A stretch of DNA of 38,573 bases from JABDGC01 sp964466595 (GTDB lineage Bacteria; Pseudomonadota; Gammaproteobacteria; DSM-16500): the NCBI GenBank assembly GCA_964466595.1, contig CAYXNR010000018.1, forward strand, positions 1 to 38,573, written 5' to 3'. Of the stretch, positions 1 through 8,612 are shown piece by piece. The notes under the pieces were generated by a model, which saw only the letters and a list, made by a program, of their open reading frames with translations, ran no database searches and was not told where the DNA came from. Made by a program: the position numbers and the translations under genes. Within the stretch, counting starts at the first letter, position 1. Every line of letters begins with the position of its first letter.

Positions 1-114
1 AGTTCCACCGTGACAGCTTGTGGAGCATCCTCTGGCGGGGCAAAAGCATCTGCTTGTGCTAGCCATGGTGTGATGAAGCAAGAATCTAACACTGGACTTC
101 CTGTTAGGACTTAA
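1..114. other. Window edge, possible end of a coding region
   Basis: Both strands are open here. The plus strand reads open from base 1 to a TAA at 112-114. The minus strand is open from about base 120 to the window edge and reads like protein (for instance LDSCFITPWLAQADAF), but has no ATG. I recognise neither reading. Too little is inside the window to choose a strand, so this is only a note that the edge may cut a gene. Confidence 0.2.
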
Positions 115-165
115 AAAGTACCTATAGGTAGGTTTGGATAGGTTTAGATGAACGGGTCAAATCCT

Positions 166-585
166 TCAAGCCAACCAAGGATTAAGTAAATCCACCCTTG
201 TTTGCTCATAGTCTTTTACATTTCGTGTAACAACGGTCATTCCATGAACCAAGGCTGTTGCTGCGATAATTGCATCTCTATCGGATTTTCTATCAGGTAC
301 ATGCAGTTTAGCGCAGCACTGAGCAACACTAACATCGAAAGGCAAAATACGTTCTAAAAAAACTGGATACACATGCGTATCCATCCAAGTTCGGAGAATT
401 GCGCCCTGCGATGGATCTCGGCGCTCAACAGAAAGTACACCTGTTTCCAATTCCAAGATCGTAATCACAGATAAGAAGAGACTAGTCGCAGAAACGCTTT
501 GCGCCCATTTCGCGACATGTTTGTCAATATTTTTGGACTTTGCTTTTCTCAGCTCGGAAATAACATTCGTATCTAATAAATACAT
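166..585 (-). CDS. vapC: PIN-domain toxin, VapC/FitB-like
   Basis: A 139-residue protein, normal for a VapC ribonuclease. It opens with MYLLDTNVISEL, giving the first PIN acidic residue (Asp5). Glu45/Glu47 lie in ILELETG, Asp102/Asp104 in KSDRDAIIAATA, and Asp125 in NVKDYE. These form the usual four-acid metal site of PIN ribonucleases, which cut RNA (tRNA or mRNA) when freed from the antitoxin. The NVISELRK opening resembles the FitB subgroup. Its ATG overlaps the antitoxin stop codon by one base (TAATG), so the two genes are translationally coupled. The family call is secure; the RNA target is not visible. Confidence 0.9.
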   Translation of the reverse strand: MYLLDTNVISELRKAKSKNIDKHVAKWAQSVSATSLFLSVITILELETGVLSVERRDPSQGAILRTWMDTHVYPVFLERILPFDVSVAQCCAKLHVPDRKSDRDAIIAATALVHGMTVVTRNVKDYEQTRVDLLNPWLA

Positions 586-842
586 TAATCAAAATCCTCG
601 GAGCGATAAATCTTTTTGTTAAGCGTCGGTGCTTCGAATTCAATATCTGCTACCTCGGGCATAGCTAATAGATCCAGAATGCTTTCCTTAGTCCTGGTCA
701 GCTTTTGGTAGGCCTCAATGGTCAGTAAAACATGTGCAGGATGCCCACGGTCTGTGATAAAAACAGGACCATTTAAAGCTGCCCGCTTTACCTTACTTAC
801 ATCTTGATTGAACTCTCTGCTGGTAACCGTTGTAATGGTCAT
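585..842 (-). CDS. Antitoxin, Phd/YefM family
   Basis: An 85-residue protein. The N-terminal half (TVTSREFNQDVSKVKRAA, then GPVFITDRGHPAHVLL) has the Phd/YefM DNA-binding fold signature. The acidic C-terminus (EVADIEFEAP) would wrap the PIN toxin encoded next. It should neutralise the toxin and repress its own operon. A Shine-Dalgarno (AAAGG) precedes the ATG. The pairing of a Phd-type antitoxin with a PIN toxin is common. Palindromes just upstream are its probable operators. Confidence 0.88.
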   Translation of the reverse strand: MTITTVTSREFNQDVSKVKRAALNGPVFITDRGHPAHVLLTIEAYQKLTRTKESILDLLAMPEVADIEFEAPTLNKKIYRSEDFD

Positions 843-860
843 GGCCTTTCACCTGAATTA

Positions 861-906
861 TGTAGTTACATTCCTACATTCAGTATAGCATATTGTAGAT
901 ACAATA
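861..906 (-). promoter_or_regulatory. Promoter and operator palindromes of the toxin-antitoxin operon
   Basis: Two palindromes precede the antitoxin: TGTAGTTACA at 861-870 and TATTGTAGATACAATA at 891-906 (7-bp arms, 2-base centre). On the minus strand a -10-like TATACT (complement of 882-887) lies between them. Phd-type antitoxins usually bind such sites to autoregulate; that role is inferred here. Confidence 0.5.
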
Positions 907-928
907 CTACAAGGAATAGGTTCAATAT

Positions 929-2362
929 TTAGCCTTTATTTTTCAATCCCTTAAATGCTTCCAGACAGCGTTTTCGCGATGCGGCATAATCAATAATGGG
1001 GGGCGGATAATCCACCTGTTTTGCTAGCTGCGACGCAAAACGATAGGGATTGTGAATTGCCTTATTATCAAAAGCCTTTAATTCAGGACAAAAGCGGCGG
1101 ATAAATTGTCCTTCTGGATCAAAACGCTGACTTTGTGTGATGGGATTAAAAATTCGGAAATAAGGAACAGAATCTGTTCCAGTCGAGGCACTCCATTGCC
1201 AGCCGCCATTATTGGAGGCAAAGTCCCCATCGATTAATTGTTCCATAAAATAGGCTTCACCCAGACGCCAATCAAGCAATAAATTCTTCGCAAGGAAAAG
1301 CGCAACCACCATTCGAAGACGATTATGCATCCAGCCTGTTGTGTTCAATTGTCTCATGGCGGCATCAACTAAGGGAAAGCCCGTTTTTCCCTCTTTCCAG
1401 GCTTGCAATAATTTTTCATTATGAAGCCAAGGCAGATTTTCAGTCTCAGGTTTAAAGGCGCGATTCTTACAAATACGAGGAACGGCAATCAAGAGGTGCC
1501 GGTAAAACTCACGCCAAATCAATTCTGACATCCAGGTCAGCGCACCTTGATTACCAGAGCTTAGTTCAAAATTATTTTCTTTAAGCGCTGCATGAAAACA
1601 AGCGCGGGGTGAAATCATGCCAAGCGCTAAATAGGGAGATAATTTGCTGGTGGCATCTAAGGCGGGAAAATCACGCTGTACATCATAGTAAAATAAGTGA
1701 TCCTTCACAAATTGTTTAAGACGTTTCTCCGCCGCCAACTCTCCCGCAGGCCACAGCCGAAAATCGAGGGTGGTCAGAAAATCTTTTTGAATAGCAGGAA
1801 GGGGAGAAGAAGCACAAAAACTAGGATTTTGACTTGTAGGCCTCGGTAAAAGCTTGGTGTTGGTGATTAAACTAAACTGTTTAAGCCAGTAACGTTTAAA
1901 AGGTGTAAAAATCTTAAAATAAGATTCTCGATTATCATAAAATTGTCTGCGAGGCAAAATAAGCTGATCTTCATATATTTCAAGAGCCAAACCTTTTTGG
2001 CTCAGCAATTGACTAACAGCTTGATCGCGCTGGTCTTCATTAAATTCCCATTCGCGATTAAAAAATAATTTTTCTATATGAAGTTCCTTACAAATTTGAA
2101 AAAGCTGAGGCGCAATCTCGGCTGTTTTTCTTACTTCTCGGATTAAAAGTGGAATATTTAAATCATTTAAAATCGCTTTTAATTTTTCCAAGCCCTTAAA
2201 AATGAAATGAATTTGACTAGCTGCTATTCTATTTTTTTTCCACATCTCAGGATCAATAAAATAAATACCGGCGATACCATCGCGACAATGCAGGCTAGCG
2301 GCATGCAAAGCAAGATTATCCTTAGCGCGTAAATCTTTCTTAAACCAGACCAAGCCACGCAT
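929..2362 (-). CDS. phrB: Deoxyribodipyrimidine photolyase (class I CPD)
   Basis: This flavoenzyme splits cyclobutane pyrimidine dimers using blue light. The N-terminal antenna domain starts LVWFKKDLRAKDNLAL. The C-terminal FAD-binding half carries WMSELIWREFYRHLL, GFPLVDAAMRQL, TGWMHNRLRM and the long FASNNGGWQWSASTGTDSVP signature with FRIFNP. Length (477 residues) is normal for the class. An upstream ATG at 2374 is in frame, but a GGAG at 2369-2372 sits six bases before the ATG at 2362, so I place the start there. It is a lone gene that converges with the antitoxin gene. Confidence 0.95.
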   Translation of the reverse strand: MRGLVWFKKDLRAKDNLALHAASLHCRDGIAGIYFIDPEMWKKNRIAASQIHFIFKGLEKLKAILNDLNIPLLIREVRKTAEIAPQLFQICKELHIEKLFFNREWEFNEDQRDQAVSQLLSQKGLALEIYEDQLILPRRQFYDNRESYFKIFTPFKRYWLKQFSLITNTKLLPRPTSQNPSFCASSPLPAIQKDFLTTLDFRLWPAGELAAEKRLKQFVKDHLFYYDVQRDFPALDATSKLSPYLALGMISPRACFHAALKENNFELSSGNQGALTWMSELIWREFYRHLLIAVPRICKNRAFKPETENLPWLHNEKLLQAWKEGKTGFPLVDAAMRQLNTTGWMHNRLRMVVALFLAKNLLLDWRLGEAYFMEQLIDGDFASNNGGWQWSASTGTDSVPYFRIFNPITQSQRFDPEGQFIRRFCPELKAFDNKAIHNPYRFASQLAKQVDYPPPIIDYAASRKRCLEAFKGLKNKG

Positions 2363-2379
2363 GTTTTTCTCCATCTAAT

Positions 2380-2444
2380 TTTCAACCTTCACCTCTTCCA
2401 CTATCAGCAAATAAGAGTGAAGGTTGAAGACAAGATTTGACCCC
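2380..2444. repeat. Hairpin plus repeat ending in TTGACCCC
   Basis: A 12-bp inverted repeat (TTCAACCTTCAC at about 2381-2392, GTGAAGGTTGAA at about 2417-2428) is followed by GACAAGATTTGACCCC. The right part (2415-2444) recurs inverted at 38385-38414. It lies between the divergent phrB and fic genes. It shares the GGGGTCAA end with the 87-bp palindromes further right, and is probably a related non-autonomous element. Confidence 0.55.
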
Positions 2445-2493
2445 TCTTCCGTTTATTATAATTCAATTCAAATTCAACAGCTTACGATATTTT

Positions 2494-2591
2494 GCGGAGA
2501 ATAGGATCCATATTCTCCGCATTTTATGCGTAGAATATTCTTGCTCATGCGGAGAATATCTGCTATATTCTCCGCATGAGGTGCGGAGAAT
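2494..2591 (+). promoter_or_regulatory. Duplicated operator array and promoter of the fic gene
   Basis: GCGGAGAAT or its complement ATTCTCCGC occurs at 2494-2502 (+), 2512-2520 (-), 2549-2557 (+), 2567-2575 (-) and 2583-2591 (+), with a one-mismatch copy GCGTAGAAT at 2528-2536. The first three and last three sites are offset by exactly 55 bp, so the array is a tandem duplication. TTGCTC (2541-2546) and TATATT (2564-2569), 17 bp apart, form a likely promoter lying under the second palindrome. The last half-site overlaps the start codon. Repression by the fic product or its partner is inferred. Confidence 0.65.
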
Positions 2592-3720
2592 GATAACTTA
2601 TATTCATGAGCGTAGTCAGTGGCCACAATTCACTTGGGACCCAATAAAATTGGCTCCTCTTCTTGCAAGAGTGCATCAACATCAAGGTCGCCTTCAAGGA
2701 CACATGGAAACCTTGGGTTTTAATTTACAGGAAGAGGCAACGCTTCTTACCCTCACCCAAGAGGTCGTTAAAAATAGTGAAATCGAAAATGAAAGGCTTG
2801 ATCCGGATCAAGTACGTTCCTCTATCGCCAGAAAATTAGGTATGGATATCGCAGGCCTAGTTCCAGCAGATCGCCATGTAGAAGGCGCTGTTGAAATTGC
2901 TCTGGATGCCATTCAACATTTTAATAAGCCTCTTACTAAAGAACGCTTGTTTAGCTGGCATGCGGCCTTATTTCCTACTGGGCGAAGTGGCATGAATCCT
3001 ATTATCGTAGGTGACTTTCGAAACGACCAACAAGGTCCGATGCAAGTTGTCTCGGGAGCGCTCGGGCGTAAAAGAATTCATTTTGAAGCACCAGCAGCTT
3101 CTCGAATTGAAAAGGAGATGAAAATATTTTTAACTTGGTTTAATCGTAAAGAAGCAGTTGATCCTCTTATCAAAGCAGGTTTAGCCCATCTTTGGTTTAT
3201 CACGATACATCCATTTGAAGATGGCAATGGGCGTATTGCTCGAACGCTTACCGATCTCCAACTTGCTCGGTCGGATAACAACAGTCAACGCTTTTACAGT
3301 CTATCAACACAGATTAGAAAAGAGCGAAACGCCTATTATAAACATTTAGAGAGTACTCAAAAAGGTGAGCTTGCGGTTACTGATTGGCTTGAATGGTTTC
3401 TTAGATGTATGGAACACGCCCTCGAAGCCACTTCTACAATCTTAGCTAAGGTATTACGAAAAGCACAGTTCTTTGAACAATACAAAACAGTAAACTTCAA
3501 TGATAGACAACGCTTCATGCTCAATAAGCTCTTTGAGGATTTCTTCGGTAAACTCAGTTCCTCAAAATGGGCAAAAATAACAAAATGCTCGCAAGATACG
3601 GCCATGCGGGATATACAAGCCTTGATTAAACTAGGCATTTTAGAAAAAGAAGCAGCGGGAGGAAGAAGTACTAGTTATATATTAAAAGCGAAATCAAACG
3701 CTAAATTCTCTCCTCAATAA
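2590..3720 (+). CDS. Fic family protein with DUF4172 N-terminus and winged-helix C-terminus
   Basis: Fic enzymes transfer AMP or another nucleotide part to a target hydroxyl. The core motif IHPFEDGNGRIAR is intact (catalytic His207 counted from the start used here). Upstream, NSEIEN resembles the autoinhibitory helix motif with its key Glu. The N-terminus (QWPQFTWDPIKLAPLLARVH) is of the DUF4172 kind, and the C-terminus (KCSQDTAMRDIQALIKLGIL) looks like a winged helix. The frame stays open upstream to 2437, but that stretch is repeat and operator DNA. GAGGTG at 2578-2583 sits six bases before the ATG at 2590. The 376-residue length fits. The substrate is unknown; a self-regulating, toxin-like or housekeeping role is possible. 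Confidence 0.9.
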   Translation: MITYIHERSQWPQFTWDPIKLAPLLARVHQHQGRLQGHMETLGFNLQEEATLLTLTQEVVKNSEIENERLDPDQVRSSIARKLGMDIAGLVPADRHVEGAVEIALDAIQHFNKPLTKERLFSWHAALFPTGRSGMNPIIVGDFRNDQQGPMQVVSGALGRKRIHFEAPAASRIEKEMKIFLTWFNRKEAVDPLIKAGLAHLWFITIHPFEDGNGRIARTLTDLQLARSDNNSQRFYSLSTQIRKERNAYYKHLESTQKGELAVTDWLEWFLRCMEHALEATSTILAKVLRKAQFFEQYKTVNFNDRQRFMLNKLFEDFFGKLSSSKWAKITKCSQDTAMRDIQALIKLGILEKEAAGGRSTSYILKAKSNAKFSPQ

Positions 3721-3729
3721 AGACGGATT

Positions 3730-4077
3730 CTAATTCACAATTTTCCATTCTCCCTGGATCTTACAAAATTGATAGCTAGCCATATTATTTACACCTTGTG
3801 CGCTATTAAAGATCTTTAAATTTCTGCAATTCGCATGTGAGCCTGAGGGAAGCACATAGCCAAAGGCGCCGGTTGCTGGATTTTTCCACCTTATTTTTTG
3901 CCCATCCTTTGCTTTTTCTAAGGCTTGAAACACGCTTGCATTCGACATCTCAAAATCTTGTTGAGTAAAATAATTAAGTGGGAGGTTGCGCATAAATGTC
4001 ATGTAGAAAGCATGTGCAGAATAAGCAAAGACTAGAGTGGAAAGAATACTTAAAAAAAATAGTTTTACAATTTTCAT
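3730..4077 (-). CDS. Small exported protein, RT0821/Lpp0805 surface-antigen-like
   Basis: A 115-residue protein with a clear signal peptide (KIVKLFFLSILSTLVFAYSAHA, cut probably after AHA). The mature part has FQALEKAKDGQKIRWKNP, TGAFGYVLPSG, a Cys-Arg (NCRNLK) and a terminal CKIQGEWKI. This layout matches the C-terminal domain of RT0821/Lpp0805 (17-kDa antigen-like) proteins, here without their glycine-zipper part. A strong AGGAGG lies five bases before the ATG. It probably acts in the periplasm or outer membrane. The biochemical role is unknown. Confidence 0.6.
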   Translation of the reverse strand: MKIVKLFFLSILSTLVFAYSAHAFYMTFMRNLPLNYFTQQDFEMSNASVFQALEKAKDGQKIRWKNPATGAFGYVLPSGSHANCRNLKIFNSAQGVNNMASYQFCKIQGEWKIVN

Positions 4078-4173
4078 AGACCCTCCTGGTCCATATTAAA
4101 ATCCTTGTCCAAGCACTCATGATAGCATAGTTCTTAAGAGGGCGATTAATATCGCTGGATGCCGGCTAAGCGC

Positions 4174-5775
4174 TTATTTTCGAGGGCAATGGGTTTGTAA
4201 AAGCTCCAAATAAGAACCCTTCGGAGCAAGCTCTATTTCTTTTGTAAGCACCTCATCCAGTCTGTCATCTGATTGCACTTCCTCACAAACTTTCTTAAAG
4301 TTGAATGATTTTTTATGCCTGAACAGCGCATAATGACTACTGGCAAGATGATATTGATTTAAGTCTACCGTTAAATCAGTCTTTCTGATTTCAAAGCGCA
4401 TTTTCAGAAACAAGTCACTCATTTCTTTTTCATTTATCTCTAAGGGAAAAGCAAAAGAGGCAATTAAAAAATAAAACTGATTAGGTAAATATCTAGCTAT
4501 GCGAAGAAAAAGCAAGACTCTTTGAATCTCTGGCGTTTCCCAAGTCAGCCCTTGATTGATGGTGATTTTTTTGGTACGCGCTAAGTCTGTGAGTATCTCT
4601 GTTTTTTGACTAAGCAGCGTAATATTAACCGTTATATTACTTAACTGGGCAGCCTGTCTTGCTAGGTCTTTTCGTAAAGGCTCTTCAAAGAAAGAAAACC
4701 ACTGAACAGTCAGTGCATTATTAGTAAAATACTCTCCTTCTTCTGCACCTCTTACGACGCTAAATAATGAGGCTCCTTGAGAAATTAAATCTTTCGAAAA
4801 AGCAAACTGCCCCCCAATTGCAGCGCCAATACTAGCATCACGTAATAAGCCCCCCCGGGTAAGCAAATGTTTAACCAAAAGACGGTGCCCGGCTTGTGCC
4901 GCGCCTATAACAGCATCCTTCACTGCAGCGCCTTGATCAAGCAACTCATCAACCCAATCCCAATGACTGCCATGTGCTGCACCCATTACAGCCTTGTCTA
5001 AAGTAGCACCTCGCTTGATTAACTCGTAAACCCACTCACGATCACCGCATATTGCAGCACCAGCAACAGCCTCGTCTAAGGAAGCGCCACGGCTTATTAA
5101 ATCTTCAGCCCACTTGCGATCGCCATTTCTTGCTACGCTAAATACAACCTCATTTACTGAGGCGCCTTGGCTAATGAAATTTTCAGCTAAGTCGCGGTCT
5201 CCTCTTTGCGCTGCTCCTGCTGCAACATTGCTTAAGGAGGCTCCACGAGCAAGTAAGTCTTCTACCAAGTCCTTGTGACCACCAAGCGCCGCGCCACAGA
5301 GAGCATAAGTTAATAAAGCACCGCGAGAAATTAAATCTTCCATCACCTTACGGCAGCCTGTCGATGCCACATCTTTTACCATGTCGTTTACCGAGACGCC
5401 TCGGACAATTAAATTCTCCATCAAGTCAAAATGACCGCCGATCACAGCGCCCAAGGCAGCGTGGGGCAAGGAAGCGCCTCGGCCAAGCAAAGCTTCCATT
5501 AAGTCGTCATGTCTCGCGATCGCAGCACCCTTTACGGCATCGTTTAAATTAGCTTTGAAATCGATCAATAATTCCAAAGCTTCCTGATCAAGCTCTTTTT
5601 CAGATGCTAGCCTTTGAACTGCCGTCTCGTTTCTATGACGAAGATTAATTAAAACCTTAGAACTAAACAGCTCGGCAAGCGCTGCTTTGTTTTTTTCTTT
5701 AGCTAACTTATAAATTAAATCGATTGTTTGAGGGGGCGTTCTCGGTTCAATTTTTTCTTCGCGGGAGCTTGCCAT
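4174..5775 (-). CDS. Protein with ten 26-residue ankyrin-like repeats
   Basis: Residues 83-342 of 533 are ten uninterrupted repeats of exactly 26 residues, consensus GAAxGGHxDLVEDLLxRGAS followed by LxxAVx. They keep the two helices of an ankyrin repeat (the AA-GGH and LLxRGA parts) but lack the seven or so residues carrying the usual TPLH turn. A leading half-repeat (about 61-82) resembles the same unit. The C-terminal 190 residues have no repeat and I do not recognise them. There is no signal peptide or membrane segment. Ankyrin proteins of Legionellales are often secreted effectors, but nothing here proves secretion. It is a single gene, upstream of which lies the end of the phosphorelay operon. 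Confidence 0.85.
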   Translation of the reverse strand: MASSREEKIEPRTPPQTIDLIYKLAKEKNKAALAELFSSKVLINLRHRNETAVQRLASEKELDQEALELLIDFKANLNDAVKGAAIARHDDLMEALLGRGASLPHAALGAVIGGHFDLMENLIVRGVSVNDMVKDVASTGCRKVMEDLISRGALLTYALCGAALGGHKDLVEDLLARGASLSNVAAGAAQRGDRDLAENFISQGASVNEVVFSVARNGDRKWAEDLISRGASLDEAVAGAAICGDREWVYELIKRGATLDKAVMGAAHGSHWDWVDELLDQGAAVKDAVIGAAQAGHRLLVKHLLTRGGLLRDASIGAAIGGQFAFSKDLISQGASLFSVVRGAEEGEYFTNNALTVQWFSFFEEPLRKDLARQAAQLSNITVNITLLSQKTEILTDLARTKKITINQGLTWETPEIQRVLLFLRIARYLPNQFYFLIASFAFPLEINEKEMSDLFLKMRFEIRKTDLTVDLNQYHLASSHYALFRHKKSFNFKKVCEEVQSDDRLDEVLTKEIELAPKGSYLELLQTHCPRK

Positions 5776-5827
5776 AATTGAAATGTCCTTAAATTGAATA
5801 TTTGCAATTCAATGAGTGAAACGAATA

Positions 5828-7366
5828 CTAGCCTAATACCTTCTGCAGCATCTCTGCCAAAGCCATCTTAGAAAAGGGCTTGATTAAAACAGGTATATCG
5901 ACATTTTTGATATAGCCTTCGTTGATTAATATTTTTTGAGAATAGCCAGACATCAAAATATATTTTAGGTTTTTATTATAATCAAGAGCTTGTTCTACTA
6001 ATTCAGCGCCTGTGATGTCCTTATCCATAATCATGTCTGTCAAAATCAAATGAATATTGTTCTCTTTAATGAGTTTTAAAGCTTCTTTTCCATTGGTAGC
6101 GCGCAAAACAAGATAGCCTAAATCCTTTAAATATCCACCAATGATCTGGCCTAATTCTTCCTCATCCTCAGCTAGTAGAATTCGGAGATTTTGATTTGAA
6201 TCTTTTACCAAAACTTCTTTTTCCAGAAAAACAGTACTGATTTCTTCTGGTACTTTTGGAAAATATAGAGTAATTGCGGTACCCTGCTCTTTTTTACTAT
6301 CTACACTGAGATAGCCTTTGGATTGCTTAACCAGGCCATAAACCATACTCAAACCTAAACCCGTACCCTTTCCTATTTCTTTTGTTGTAAAAAAAGGTTC
6401 AAAAACACGATCGAGATGATCAGGATGAATCCCACATCCCGTATCGCTGACTGAGACCTTTACATAATCACCGGGGCCAATATTAAATTTGGCTTTGATG
6501 TCCACTGGAACCTCAGTCAAGGCTAGATTACTGGCTTCAAGTTTAATTTGTCCTTTGTTCTGCATAGCATCCCTCGCATTAATAATTAAGTTAATTAAAG
6601 CACTTTCAAAATGATTGTGATCAACACGAATAGGCCAAACAAAGGGGAAAAGATCGACAACGATATCAATTCGTGCCCCTAATAAAGGTTTGACGAGTTT
6701 AAGCGTATGAGGAATGGTTTGATGTAAATCTAAGATGACGAGGCTTGAGGGATGAGAGCGGGAAAACATGAGCAAATGATTAATCAATTCTTTTCCACTA
6801 GCAATCACTTCCCTCACTCTAGTCATTTTTTCTTGTTCTCGTTCATGAAAAGTAATCGATTCGAGACAACTCTGAATAATCATCAGTAAATTATTAAAAT
6901 CATGAACGACACCGCTGACCAATTGACCCAGGCTATCCATTTTCTGAGCTTGAAATAATTGTTTTTCATACTTGGTTTTGTCTCTTTTATTTTGAGCATC
7001 AGTAATGGAACGAACAATCGCCGGCGGCAATCGTTTTAAATTATTCTTGGAAATATAATCAGTCGCGCCCACACACATGGCTGCTACGGCGAGATCTTCG
7101 GGCAGGGTGCCTGAAATAAAAATAAAGGGGAGATCACTATCCTTTTCGCGCAAAAATTTTAAGGCCTCCAAGCCAGAAAAAGAGGGCAGTGAAAAATCGC
7201 ATAAAATTATATCCCACTCTTTTTGCGAAAGTGCAGCTTGAAAATCAACCATGGTTTCAACCCGCTCGCTGATAAACTGCAACCCAAAGCAGCTAATCTC
7301 ATGCATCACGAGAAGGGCATCATTTTCTGAGTCTTCCACAAACAGAATTTTAATAACTGTATTCAT
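5828..7366 (-). CDS. Hybrid histidine kinase, receiver-HisKA-HATPase-receiver
   Basis: 512 residues. An N-terminal receiver (about 1-125) has phosphoacceptor Asp57 in ILCDFSLPSFSG. The kinase core follows, with His155 in SGVVHDFNNLL, an N box (NLIINARDAM), SDTGCGI and GKGTGLGLSMVYG. A second receiver (about 393-512) has Asp444 in ILTDMIM and a conserved Lys in LIKPF. There is no sensor or membrane domain, so input probably comes through the first receiver. It is the last gene of a four-gene operon, starting eight bases after the OmpR-type regulator stops. It could be kinase or phosphatase for the neighbouring regulators. Confidence 0.92.
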   Translation of the reverse strand: MNTVIKILFVEDSENDALLVMHEISCFGLQFISERVETMVDFQAALSQKEWDIILCDFSLPSFSGLEALKFLREKDSDLPFIFISGTLPEDLAVAAMCVGATDYISKNNLKRLPPAIVRSITDAQNKRDKTKYEKQLFQAQKMDSLGQLVSGVVHDFNNLLMIIQSCLESITFHEREQEKMTRVREVIASGKELINHLLMFSRSHPSSLVILDLHQTIPHTLKLVKPLLGARIDIVVDLFPFVWPIRVDHNHFESALINLIINARDAMQNKGQIKLEASNLALTEVPVDIKAKFNIGPGDYVKVSVSDTGCGIHPDHLDRVFEPFFTTKEIGKGTGLGLSMVYGLVKQSKGYLSVDSKKEQGTAITLYFPKVPEEISTVFLEKEVLVKDSNQNLRILLAEDEEELGQIIGGYLKDLGYLVLRATNGKEALKLIKENNIHLILTDMIMDKDITGAELVEQALDYNKNLKYILMSGYSQKILINEGYIKNVDIPVLIKPFSKMALAEMLQKVLG

Positions 7367-7374
7367 GACCCCGC

Positions 7375-8151
7375 CTAAGCTGAAATCAATTCACTTTTTC
7401 GCACTAGCTTTTCCCAATCCTGGCTGTCCATCGCCTGCTTTTTAACCTGACAAGCCAAAGAGTAGCCTGCATTGCGCATGGTCACGATAATAGTGGGTTG
7501 CTTGGGATTATCCTCAATTTTAGAACGTAAGCGACTGATCAGAATATCAATACTTCTATCAAAGGATTCTGACTCGCTGTTAATTAAATCTAATAATTGA
7601 TCGCGGCTCACGACATAATGTGGCCGATTCAATAAAGCCTGAAGCAGAATAAATTCAGCAGAAGTTAATTTGACAACCTGCCGATTGGGCGATAACAAGA
7701 CACGTGCCGTTATATTTAATTTCCATCCAAGAAATTCATAGATATCATACTTCGCCTCAACCAATTGTCCTTCAACTTTATTGCTACGCCGCAAACAGGC
7801 ACTGATATGAGCAAGCAAGACTCTGGAACTAAAGGGCTTCGTAATATAATTATCTGCCCCTCCTTCTAAGGAAACAATCCTTTCGACATCTTCATTGACG
7901 CCAGTCAGCATGATAATAGGAGACCCTGTCAACTGACGAATGGTCTTACAAAGCGCAATGCCGTCCACGCCACCGGGCAGCATAATATCTAATAAAACTA
8001 AATCTACTGTATTTTTTTTAAAAATGATTTCAATTTTATCGCTGTTATGCTCCAGTAAAATCTGATAGCCATGTGATCTTAATAATTTAGAGATCGAGTC
8101 ACAAAGATCAATATCATCATCGATCAGCAAGATAGTGGGAGAGTAAACCAT
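7375..8151 (-). CDS. OmpR-family response regulator
   Basis: 258 residues. The receiver domain has an acidic pocket in LIDDDIDL, Asp55 in LVLLDIMLPG, and Lys in YITKPFS. The C-terminal winged helix spans about 140-235, with KLTSAEFILLQALL, the recognition segment SFDRSIDILISRLRSKIE and the terminal hairpin MRNAGYSL. It is the only DNA-binding member of the operon and so its likely output. Regulated genes are not evident. The upstream receiver gene ends 11 bases before its ATG. Confidence 0.93.
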   Translation of the reverse strand: MVYSPTILLIDDDIDLCDSISKLLRSHGYQILLEHNSDKIEIIFKKNTVDLVLLDIMLPGGVDGIALCKTIRQLTGSPIIMLTGVNEDVERIVSLEGGADNYITKPFSSRVLLAHISACLRRSNKVEGQLVEAKYDIYEFLGWKLNITARVLLSPNRQVVKLTSAEFILLQALLNRPHYVVSRDQLLDLINSESESFDRSIDILISRLRSKIEDNPKQPTIIVTMRNAGYSLACQVKKQAMDSQDWEKLVRKSELISA

Positions 8152-8162
8152 CTAAACAATCC

Positions 8163-8612
8163 TCAAGTATCTTTTTTTATTGGCGGCGGTTGATTAAGCA
8201 AGAGCCAATACAACCCCAGTTTTTTAGCTGCCGCCAAGAACTGATCATAATCAACAGGTTTTTGAACATAACTATTTGCATGATGCTCATAGGCACGCAA
8301 GCGATCTTGATCTTCATTCGATGAAGTCAGAATCACAATCGGCAAATGATTTACCTTATCATGCGAACGAATTAGTTTTAATAAGGTCAGTCCATCCAAG
8401 CCCGGCAGATTAAGATCCAATAACACAACGGCTGGAAATTCATTGCAATCTTTATAGGCACCCTGCTTTAAAAGATAATCCAGCGCTTCCTGGCCATCGG
8501 AAACTCTGACTATTTTATTTTTAATATTTTCATGGCCGAAGGCTCTGATCGTCAATTCGGCATCATCATCATTATCTTCTACCAAAAGAATAATTTGTTT
8601 TTTATTTAGCAT
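8163..8612 (-). CDS. Single-domain response regulator, Rcp1-like
   Basis: 149 residues, one receiver domain only: LLVEDNDDDAELTIRAF, Asp66 in VVLLDLNLPGLDG, Thr/Ser in VILTSSNED, and Lys in YVQKPVDYDQF. This form (long loop before the Asp, EDNDDDAE start) is the Rcp1 type often encoded beside PAS or phytochrome kinases. The start has GGAGAG six bases upstream and lies inside the end of the kinase gene, overlapping by 11 bases. It probably shuttles phosphate from the large kinase. Confidence 0.92.
   Translation of the reverse strand: MLNKKQIILLVEDNDDDAELTIRAFGHENIKNKIVRVSDGQEALDYLLKQGAYKDCNEFPAVVLLDLNLPGLDGLTLLKLIRSHDKVNHLPIVILTSSNEDQDRLRAYEHHANSYVQKPVDYDQFLAAAKKLGLYWLLLNQPPPIKKDT

Noticed and set aside
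149..158. GGGTCAAATC near the toxin stop as another copy of the repeat seen at 2415 and 38385.
   Set aside because: Only ten bases match and there is no inverted partner.
2437..2589. The fic frame is open 51 codons upstream of the chosen start.
   Set aside because: That stretch consists of the TTGACCCC repeat end, the promoter and operator sites. The DUF4172 N-terminus and a GAGGTG ribosome site point to 2590.
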